A DNA stretch of 64,000 nucleotides from Medakamo hakoo (lineage: Eukaryota > Chlorophyta > Trebouxiophyceae > Coccomyxaceae), in assembly GCA_026636295.1 (NCBI GenBank), contig CP089461.1:372001-436000 (forward strand), read 5' to 3'. Shown piece by piece: positions 10,728-19,196 of the stretch. The stretch's first letter is position 1, and each line of letters begins with the position of its first letter. A model generated the notes under the pieces. The model did not search any database. It saw nothing but the letters and a program-made list of their open reading frames with translations, and had not been told where the DNA came from. The translations under genes were made by a program, and so were the position numbers.

Positions 10728-12100
10728 ATGTGCTGGAACTACCCCGTCTCCATCGGCCTCGCGCTCGCTGGCGCCGGCGCCGCGTTCACACAATACAAGT
10801 GGAACCGCCCGGCCGGGCGCATCATCTTCTTCGCGTACTGGGCGCTCATTGAGGTCCTCCAAGCCCTGCAGTACACGGTCATCGACCAGTGCGACAACCC
10901 GGTGAACAAGGTGCGTGTGGGGAGGTGAAAAAAAGAGCCATTTCGGCGTCGCGCGACGTTTTTGGTTCTCCGCGGCCGAGGAAGGCGGGCGTGGGGGAGG
11001 GTGAGGACGGTGCGGCGCCGGTACTCTACCCACGGCCGTCAAGCTGAGGGTGTCAGGACCCTGAGGCGTACATAAAAAGGAGGGAGAGAAGGGGAGAAGC
11101 GCGCCCCGCGCGCACCTTTGCCGCTTGGCCCGCCGCATGCCTCGCCGACGCGGGGCGGAACAAACAGCTCCACCCCACCCCACCCCCCCTCCCCCCGCTC
11201 CATCCCACCACCCACTCACGCCGAACCACAGGCCCTCACCTGGCTCGCCTACCTGCACGTCGCCTTCCAACCGCTGGTCGTCAACCTGTACCTGTTCGCC
11301 ATGCACGACGACCCGGGCGTCAAGGCCCTCGTCCTCCGCCTGTGCGTCGCCGCGGGGCTGGGCATGGCCAACCGCCTGCCGGGGTCGCCGCTCCGGGCCC
11401 TGGGCGCGCTCCTCAACCCGGCCTGGGCGCGCAAGGCGCCCGGCTCCGGCTTCGACTGGGCGGCCGCGCCCTGGCCCGACTTCCCGCCGCCCGCCGCGGC
11501 GGGCAACGGCAGGCTGTGCGCGCTGGACGCGCTGTGCGGCCCCCGCCTGTGCTCCATCAGCGGGTCCCGCCACGTGTCGTGGTCCGTGCCGCTGCTGCCG
11601 ACGACGTGCGTGTTGGTGATTGGTGGTGTTGGGGAGGGAGGAGGGAAGAGACTGAGCGCCGTTGCCTGTGCTCCGCGCGCGCGCTTCTTTTTTCATGTGT
11701 TTCCATCCCATCCCATCCCATCATCCACCCCGCCGGGGTCGCACCACCTCACGCCCCCCCCCCTTCCCACCGCTCCGCCCGCACCAGCTACGTCGTCCCG
11801 TCCGGCTACATCCACTTTTTCCTGTTCTTCATCCCGGCGCTCGTCGCCCCCGGCCGCGGCGCGGCCGCCCGCCGCGCGTTTGCCCTGACCGGCTTCCTGT
11901 CGGGCCCCCTGCTCTCCATGGCCCTGTCCCGCGGCAAGGCCTACGCTTTCGAGTGGAGCTCTATCTGGTGCACGTTCTCCGTGGCCCAGTCCCTGTGCCT
12001 GGTCGTGGCGGAAGCCCGGGCCCGGGCGGCGTCCCGGGCCAAGCGGGCGCGTGCGGCCGGTGGCGCGGGCGGGTCGGGCGAGACGACCAAGGTCGAGTGA
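10728..12100 (+). CDS. Polytopic membrane protein of the MCW/DUF5765-like type
   Basis: Exons are 10728-10910, 11232-11605 and 11788-12100 (289 aa). Phases join exactly: NPVNK/ALTWLAYL at phase 0 and LLPTT/YVVPSGY at phase 2. The protein opens with MCWNYPVSIG and has about seven hydrophobic segments. Conserved-looking polar motifs sit between them: a Trp-Asn-Arg pair after TM1, EVLQALQYTVIDQC in TM2, HVAFQPLVVNLYLFAM in TM3, and FEWSSIWCTFSVAQS near the end. The Met-Cys-Trp start and the Glu-x-Gln-Ala pattern recall a family of uncharacterised membrane proteins known from bacteria and algae (DUF5765-like). I am giving that name from memory and it is tentative. Intron 2 has a run of ten C just before its acceptor. 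The tail is basic (RAKRARA). Confidence 0.75.
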
Positions 12101-12318
12101 ATGAGAGAGAGAGAAAGAGACCCGTGAGTGACTACAAATTTTGGTGAAATCCTTTTTTGCCGCCGCCATCCGTCAAGGCGGGTGCGCGCGCGTGTCAGGG
12201 AGAGAGGAAGTGTGAGAAAGAGACGAGTGTGAAAAAAAAAAGTCGGGAAACACGCGACAGGTGTGATTTCACTGCACGCTCCCCCCCCACCCCCACCCCA
12301 CCCACGCGCACTCCCACG

Positions 12319-12820
12319 TCACTCTTCGGCTTCACGGTCCGCCGCGGCAGCCGCTGCCGCCTCGCCCAGCGCCGCGATGAAGGCGTCCCGGTCGACCGCG
12401 CCCGGCGGGCGTCCGCCACCGCTGGCGCCCCCCGCATCCACCGCCGCGAAAGCCAGAAAGGGCAGGCGGCGCAAGGCTCGGCCCGACAGGCCCGCCAGCG
12501 CGGCCGAGGCCGTGAGTGCGGCCAGCGCACCGCCCGCCCCGTCGTCAGGACCGCCCGCCCGGAGCGGGGGCGGCGGCCCAGCCACCAGGCCGGCCCGGAC
12601 CAGCTCGCCCACGCCCGACGCCAGGATTTCGTACGCGGCGTCCGCGCAGGGCGGGCCGAAGTACGCGCGGACGTCGGCCCGGTCCCGGAACGCGGCGTCC
12701 AGGCCGGCGGGCAGGTTGGACGTCGCCAGGATCAGGACGTTGGGCCGGGCGGCCCGCAGGGCGTCCAGGGAGGTGAGCAGCGCGGTCACGGCGCGCGCCG
12801 CGTCGGCGGGCTCGGCCGAC

Positions 12821-12867
<47 letters not shown>

Positions 12868-13890
12868 GCCGCGGGCCGCGGCCAGCGCGTCGACCTCATC
12901 CATGAGGACGACGAGCAGGGTGGAGGGGTCGGCCGCGGCCGCGGCCAGGCGGGCGAAGGCGCGCCGGACACGCTTGGCGGACTCGCCGAAAAAGCGGGAC
13001 AGCAGGGCGTGGGCGCGCAGCTCCACGAGCGCCGCGCGGGCAAAGGCCGGCAGGCGGGGCGTGGGCGACGCGGCCGGCGGCGGGACGGGCGTCGCCCGGC
13101 CCGCCCCGCCGCCCGCGCAGACGGCGGCCGCCCCGCCGCCCGCGCCCGCCGACACGGCCAGCCGGTGCGCGAGCGCGCACGCCATGGTCGTCTTCCCCGT
13201 CCCGGGCGGGCCGTGGAGGAGGGCGAGGCGGGACGTGGTGACGAGGCCTGGCGCCACGCCCGCCCCCGCCATGGACAGGGATGCCGCGGTGTACGAGGCG
13301 AGGCGGGACTTGACGGCCGGCGGGAGGACGAGGGCGTCCCACGCGCCGTCCAGACCCTCTGACGGGAGGGGCGTCGCGTGGAAGAGGGAGGAGGACGAGG
13401 GCGGGCCGCCCTCCCCGTCGCTCTCGCTCTCGCCGCCGCCGCCGCCGCCGCCGCCGTCACCCTCGGCCGCTTCGGCCGCGGCGTACACGGTCACCCGCCA
13501 CTCCGCCCGCCAGAAAGGCAGGTGCCGGCCGGGGGTGAGGGGCGGGCCGGGCGCGGCGGCCGCAGCCGCGATGGAGGCGGGTCCCGCGACGACGGACGCG
13601 GCCGCCAGGGCGGCTGACAGCACCGGTGGCGCGCCCGTGAGGTCGAGGGGGCCTTCATAGCCGAGGTCGACCGTGCGGATGGAGAGGTGCTCGGCGAGCG
13701 CGCAGGCGAGGGCTTGGGGCGCGTGCGGCGGGCGCGCGGTCGAGGGCGGAGCCAAACGGGCGTGGACGAAGACGGGCACCCTCGGCGGTGGCGACGGCGC
13801 GCCCTCGGAAGGCGCCGGTCCAGGCGCGGCGGCCGAGGGGGCCGGCGGCTGGGGCGCCGAGGTACAGGCCGTGTGGTGTGGGGCGACCAT
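12319..13890 (-). CDS. PCH2: AAA+ ATPase PCH2/TRIP13 (HORMA-domain remodelling)
   Basis: Single exon of 523 aa. PCH2/TRIP13 unfolds HORMA proteins (Hop1/HORMAD in meiosis, Mad2 in the spindle checkpoint). The N-terminal adaptor-binding region ends in FHATPLPSEGLDGAWDALVL, equivalent to the segment before the ATPase core in TRIP13. Walker A is HGPPGTGKTT at about 226-235, and Walker B is LLVVLMDEVDAL with the Asp-Glu pair near 331. A sensor-like NVLILATSNLPAGLDAAF and arginine-finger region DRADVRAYFGPP follow, a run very close to TRIP13. Two unusual insertions sit in the ATPase domain: an Ala/Gly/Pro loop (about 245-285) and about 18 consecutive glycines at about 341-358, coded by a GCC/CCG run. 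The start is 164 bp from the divergent bS21 gene. Confidence 0.92.
12820..12873. repeat. Trinucleotide CCG/GCC run coding polyglycine in PCH2
   Basis: Perfect or near-perfect CCG repeats on the plus strand, read as GGC/GGT glycine codons on the minus strand. They lie between Walker B and the sensor region of PCH2. Confidence 0.9.
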
Positions 13891-14054
13891 GTTTTTGGGA
13901 GAGGGACTGGCGGGGGTGGGATGGAATAATGGTGTGGGCGCGCGCGCGAGCGACGACGGGCGAGGAGAGGCACAGGCCCTTCACTCTCCCGTTCCCCCCA
14001 CGGCCGCCGCTGTCCGGAAGCAGCTGCCGTCCCTTTCTTTCACGCACGCATCCA

Positions 14055-15074
14055 ATGGCCTCCCTCCTGGCCTCGTCCCGCTCTGCGGTCGCGGCCGCGC
14101 CGCGCCTGGCCGCCCCGGCCGGCCGGTCGCTCGTCGCGCCGCCGCCGGCCGCGAAAGGAAAGAAGGGCAACATGATGCACATCGAGGTCCGTTTTTTGAA
14201 ATTTTCACCGGCGTCTATTGAGGCTCTGAGACGTTGGCTCTCCGTTAGTGGTGGTTGTCGGGGAGACGAGGGCGTGGGCGGCCCGGGAGCAAGGGCACCA
14301 GCAAGCAATCGGTCGAAAAAGGCTAGCACGCCAAAAAAACGCCGCCCTCTCACCCGCCCTTTCCATCGTCCCCTTTTCCAACCGCAGGTGCAAGTGGGCG
14401 AGGATGAAGCCCCGGAGATGGCGGTCAAGCGCTTCCGCCGCGTCGCGGGCAACGCCGCAGTTGTCATGGAGGTAAGGCGAGAGGAGAGCGTCCGTGTGTC
14501 GGAGTGTTGGTGCAGACGAACCACCTGCCCGCGCCCTGCACGCCACGAGCTGCCAGCAAACTGTGCGGGCAGCGTAGCAAGGACGCTGTGCTACGGTCCG
14601 GGCTTGAAATCTAGGGAAACGGCGTCCGCCCGCGTGTGGTGGCGACGAGCAAGAGCGGCGCGAGTGTTTTCGGCGGCGGCTCTTTTTTCACGCTCTTCCT
14701 CCTCTCCTCCCAAAACACTCCCCCCACAGGCCAAGCGCCGCCGCCAGTTTGAGAACTCGCAGGACAAGGCCAAGCGCAAGCTGAAGGAGGTCCGCATGCG
14801 CCGGTCCAAGTGAGTTTGGGCGTGGGTGGAGAGGGGTGCGGGCGACGAAGAGGGCGCGGCCGACGCCGGCGGCGAGTGCGTGGCCGAAAACGCAGAGGCC
14901 GACCCTTCTCACACCACGACCACGCCTCCCCCCTGTCCCCCTCTCCAAACCAACAGGCGCTACCAGTACCAGGCGACGACCGCGGAGGAGGCCATGTCCG
15001 CGGCCGAGCCCGCGCCCTTTGCCGACTTCTTCGCGCCGACGGCGGACAGCTTTGTCGGGTCGTTGAGCCGCTGA
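14055..15074 (+). CDS. RPS21: Plastid 30S ribosomal protein bS21 (nuclear-encoded)
   Basis: Exons are 14055-14186, 14388-14471, 14730-14809 and 14957-15074 (137 aa). All junctions keep phase: MMHIE/VQVGED, VVME/AKRRRQ, MRRSK/RYQYQ. The first 33 or so residues (SLLASSRSAVAAAPRLAAPA) are a plastid-type transit peptide. The core EAPEMAVKRFRRVAGNAAVV then KRRRQFENSQDKAKRKLKE is the bS21 signature: basic helices, an Arg-Phe-Arg-Arg motif and a Lys/Arg-rich C-terminal helix. bS21 is a bacterial-type small-subunit protein, so the product must work in an organelle. The transit peptide favours the plastid, though a mitochondrion is possible. A 37-residue acidic/Phe tail (APFADFFAPTADSFVGSLSR) is added beyond bacterial bS21. 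The exons are tiny and the introns relatively long for this window. Confidence 0.85.
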
Positions 15075-15776
15075 GTGTCGAGGGGAGGCGGGAAGGGGGA
15101 GAGACGGGCGCGTGCGGGTGGGATGGAGACACGTTTTTCTACCGTCCTTCATTTTTTTCTGCACACGTTTGCTCTTCCCCCTCCCTCTCTCTCTCCCTAC
15201 ACTTTGACGCGGTGGTGGGTGAGCAACACTTGAGAGAACCGGGGGTGTGGGGTGTAAATTGGCCGAAAACCGCCATTCTTTTTTTCTTCAACCTGGATGG
15301 ATGGATGGTGAAGCGGGAGGGGGGGGTGAGCCAAAAGAGTGCGCTTTGACGTCCGGACGCCCGCTGCGCTTTTTTTGAATCGGCTCAGAGTACGAATACA
15401 TGTATAAGTTGCGTCGCTCATACGCGAGGCGCGTCAGTATCGCTTTTCTGTTATTGAGAGCATCACGGCCGAAAAGAAAACAAAGAGAGAGGGGTGCCGG
15501 GTGCGTCGGCGGCAGCCACCAAAAAGAACGCCGTCGTCGTCTTGACCGCACCTGCCCTCGTTCTCCGTATCCCGTGGTGTGCTAACAGGCCACTTCAATC
15601 CTCCATCGCCACAAGTAGAAGCCGGCTCCAAGAGTGGCTGGCCACGGAGCGCACGCGGCCTTACTAGCAAAGCCGCAACGAAATTTTGTGTGTGAATGTG
15701 CGTCGGTCGTCACAGCGGCGTTTGGACGAAAAACGACGCCCCGGCCCATCGCCTGGGCCTCCCCTGAACGACAGCC
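15075..15776. other. 702-bp intergenic stretch, locally less GC-rich
   Basis: No convincing coding frame on either strand. The stretch about 15200-15480 is distinctly richer in A and T than anything around it. It includes a TGTAA (15253-15257) that could serve as a green-algal-type polyadenylation signal for bS21. I looked for U-snRNA or tRNA landmarks and found none. Confidence 0.5.
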
Positions 15777-16431
15777 ATGCAAACCACGCTGGTCACCGCC
15801 CCGCCGCCCGGAGCGCGTGCCAAGACGACCGTGTACGTCGGCGGCCTGGCCGACTCGGTGACCGAGGCGGTGCTCCACGCCGTCTGCATTCCGTTTGGAG
15901 ACGTCAAGGTGCGTTGGGGGTGAGCGTGCTTTGTGTCGCGCAGCAAGCCCGCCGTGTGTGCGCACTGTCCATGCGCGCGTTGTGGTGGAAGTGGACGCGG
16001 CGGGAAAGGGGGAACACCCGTCCACACTCTCACCCCAACCACTGTGCGCACACGCCATCACCAAAAAAAAAAACCAACAGGACGTCACCATCCCGCTGGA
16101 CCACACGATCGGCACGCACCGCGGCTTTGGCATTGTGGAGTATGAGGAGGCGGGCGACGCGGAGGCGGCCATTGCCAACCTAGATGGCGGCGAGTTGCTG
16201 GGCCGGGTGTTGCGGGTCAACCATGCCCGGCCGCTCGCGCCGCGCGGTGGAGGGGGTGGTGGGGGTTTAGACGCGGACGCGTGGCGTGAGGCGGCCGAGG
16301 CGGAAGCGGAGGCGGCGGCGGCGGCCCAGGATGAAGCCGCGGAAGCCAAGGCGGAAGCGGCACGGGTCGCGGACCCGATGGCCGCGGCCGAAGCCGCGGC
16401 TGTGGGCGGTGGTGGTGACGACGGCGCGTGA
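15777..16431 (+). CDS. PPIE-like RNA recognition motif protein without cyclophilin domain
   Basis: Exons are 15777-15908 and 16081-16431 (160 aa). The phase-0 junction gives FGDVK/DVTIPLDH. One RRM is present: RNP2 is TVYVGGLA and RNP1 is HRGFGIVEYEE. Around them, LHAVCIPFGD, TIPLD and LLGRVLRVNHARP resemble the RRM of the spliceosomal cyclophilin PPIE (Cyp33) more than a generic RRM. After the RRM there is a Gly run, then DADAWREAAEAE, which recalls the acidic linker following the PPIE RRM. A Glu/Ala-rich tail and a stop come next, with no peptidyl-prolyl isomerase domain. It may be a truncated PPIE paralogue or a separate family of similar RRMs. Function is probably in pre-mRNA splicing, by family analogy only. 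Confidence 0.8.
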
Positions 16432-16673
16432 GGGAAACACGGACGGGACGGCGGGGTGCTGCGTCCGTCCCTTGTTAGGCATCAATAGATTCTTTTGTTT
16501 CACGCGCTCGAAACACGCTCCGCTCACGAGAGCGGGGTGTGTGGGGGCAGGGGAGGGGGAGGCAGCCCCCGGCCGTCCCCACACACCCACACGACGCTCT
16601 CCTCCGCCCCTCTCCGCCCACTCCTCCATCCTCACCCCTCGGTAAAAACACACGCTCCACCCATGTTTCTCAC

Positions 16674-18971
16674 TCACGTAATGACCGTCGGCGCCTCCCG
16701 CCCCGTCAGCTTGGCGATGTCGGCCAAGCCCAGGGCGACCTTGACGAGCGGGGCCAGCGCTTCGGCCGCGTCCTTCCCCAGGGCGTCCGCCCCCGCAGAG
16801 GGCGGGACGTACTGTTCCACGTACACGCGGATGGTCGCCCCGCTGCTGCCCGTCCCGGACAGGCGGTAAATGCACCGGGACCCGTCGGTGAACAGGAAGC
16901 GGATGCCCTGGTGGGCCGAGATCGACCCGTCCACCGGGTCGGTGTAGGAGAACTCGTCGGCGGTGTCCACGACGAACGAGCGCACCTGTGTGACTTCCCC
17001 AATTTTGGCGCGCAGCGTGTCCATGACGGCGTCCGCCTTGTCAGCGTCCACGTTCTCGTAGTCATACCGGGTGTAATAGTTGCGGCCGTACGTCGCCCAG
17101 TGCGCGCGGACCAGGTCTTCCACGCCGACCAGGGTGGAGGTGGACGGCGCGGCCGCGGGTTCTGCCGGGCGGGCGAGCGTCGCAGTCTGCCCGCCGCCGC
17201 CCTCCCCGCCGTGCGTCGCCGCGTGCACGGCCGCGCCCAGCCGGCCCAGCGCGCGTTGCACCGCCGCACCCGCGCCGTCGGCATGGTTGGCGTGCGCCAG
17301 GATGGACAGCCACGCCAGCACCGCCCACAGGCCGTCCTTCTCGCGCACGTGGTCGGAGCCCGTGCCAAAGCTCTCCTCGCCGCAGATCGAGCACTTGTCC
17401 GCGTCCATCAGGTTGCCGAAGAACTTCCAGCCGGTGGGGACTTCGGCGCACGGGACTTTGAGGGCCGCCGCCACGCGGTCCAGGGCGGCCGACGTCGGCA
17501 TGGACCGGGCGACGCCCTTGAGGCCCATGACCCGGAAGTAGGGGATGGCCGCCTGGGCGTGCGCCGCCAGCACCGCGACCGAGTCGGACGGCGTGACGAA
17601 GAAGCGGCGGCCCAGGATCATGTTGCGGTCGGCGTCGCCGTCGCACGCCGCACCGAAGGCGGGCGGGTTGGTCGCGACCGGCGGCGGCGGGTGGGAGGCG
17701 TCGTGGCCGCCGCCCGCCGGCTCCAGGCCCATCGCAGCGACCAGGTCGGCCGCGTACGTCAGGTTCGGGTCCGGGTGGCCGCCCCCGAAGTCGGGGCGCG
17801 GGTCGCACCGCACCAGGCAGTCCGGGTGGGCGCCCAGTTCATCGACGAACAGGCGGCGGGCGTAGGGGCCGGCCACGCCGTGCATGCCGTCGAAGATGAA
17901 GGAAAAGTCCGGGCGGGCGAGGAGGCGCTTCAACGCGCCAAAGTCGAAAATCGTTTTGATGAGGCGGACGTAGTCTTCGACGGAGTCGATGACACGCACG
18001 CGGAAGCCGCCGTGCGAACCGGACCCAGCGGCCGGGATGGGCGCGTGCTGGACGTAAAAGTCGTGGGTGCCCAGGGACGCCGTGTCGATTTTCAGCGCAG
18101 CGCCGTCGGCGATGAAGTACCGGTCGATGGTTTTCGTCTTTTCGTAAATCGCGTTGGTCAGGGATTCGGGCGCCGGCTCGCCGTTGGCACAGTTGTACTT
18201 GATGCCGAAATCTTCGGTGGGCCCGCCCGGGTTGTGGGAGGCCGTGAGAATGAAGGCGCCGGACGCTTTGCCCTGGTCGCGCGTCCGCAAAATGGCAGAC
18301 ACGGCCGGCGTAGACAGCAGCCCGCCCTGGCCGACCCAGACTTCCGCCACGCCGTTGGCGGCGGCCATGCGGACGATGGTGTCGATGGCGGTGTCGGAGT
18401 AGAAGCGGCCGTCGCCGGAGACGACGAGGGTTTTGCCTGCGGGGGTGGGCGAGGGTGCGGGGTGGGAATGGTCAGGGGTCCGCTGGGTGGGGTGGGGGGG
18501 AGGAAGGCTCCCGCGGTGGTGCGCGCGCGCGCCCTCCACCCCTTCACACCTTTGAGGCCGCCGTCCAAGGCATCAAACGTGGCCTGGACAAAGTTGGCCA
18601 GGTAGTGGTCCTGCTGGAAGACGGTGACCTGTTGAGGTGTGTGCGGGTGGTGGACAAGGGTGGTAGTGAGGGAGGCCCCGTCGCCCGCGCGGGCGGACAC
18701 CCGATCAGTGACCCAAAAACCGTCGCGGATCTGGGTTAGTCCACTCCCTTTCGCTCCACGACACGCTGTGGTCCAAGACAGGACGCCTGTGGCCTCGGTC
18801 GGCGCGGCAGATAGAGGGTGGGGCGGCGGGGTAGAGTGCACGCGGGCGTCAATGCGTGTCGCTCTATCCATTCGCGGGAGCACACACCTTTTTACGCAGG
18901 CCGCTCGTCCCCGGCTTCTGGCCGTCAAACGGCTTGGTCTCAACGGTTAGGCAGGGCACATTGTCCTCCAT
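16674..18971 (-). CDS. PGM: Phosphoglucomutase (alpha-D-glucose phosphate-specific)
   Basis: Interconverts glucose 1-phosphate and glucose 6-phosphate, linking starch and sugar-nucleotide synthesis to glycolysis. Exons are 18888-18971, 18550-18628 and 16674-18436 (641 aa). Junctions read GTSGLRKK/VTVFQQDHY (phase 0) and GGLK-G/KTLVVSGDGRF (phase 1). All family signatures are present: GTSGLRK at 21-27, the phosphoserine loop FILTASHNPGG with Ser at about 121, the metal-binding ACDGDADRNMILG, sugar-binding GEESFGTGSDH, and the C-terminal phosphate site YRLSGTGSSGATIRVY. The C terminus TGREAPTVIT is the canonical PGM1 ending. An Ala/Gly insertion (HAATHGGEGGGGQTATLARP) and a His/Pro loop (GGGHDASHPPPPVA) are local additions. 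There is no obvious transit peptide, so it is probably cytosolic. Confidence 0.97.
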
Positions 18972-19196
18972 GGTTGCTTGGGGGGTGTGTGGAGGGGTGG
19001 AGAGGAGGTGCGGGAGAGGCGGTTTTTCTCTCTCGTTTTCGTTTGGGGGGAGTGGGCGCCTCTACCCATCCACCCTCTCTTCACCTCCATCCATCCATCC
19101 GTCCGTCCGGAAAAAAAGAATTCACGCAAAAGATTTACACAGTTCATCACGTTTTCTCTCTCTCATCAGTTGGAAAGAAGGACCATGGTTCACGCG

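Noticed and set aside
9071-10729. Minus-strand 552-codon frame opposite the methyltransferase
   Set aside because: No motif is recognisable. The plus strand has a complete SAM-binding core and a good ATG.
15350-15640. Possible snRNA or tRNA gene in the AT-richer stretch
   Set aside because: No U1/U2/U4/U5/U6 landmark motifs, no tRNA A/B boxes in correct spacing, and no cloverleaf could be drawn on either strand.
16539-18605. Plus-strand 688-codon frame opposite phosphoglucomutase
   Set aside because: Shadow of PGM. It has no domain, while PGM motifs run the whole length on the other strand.
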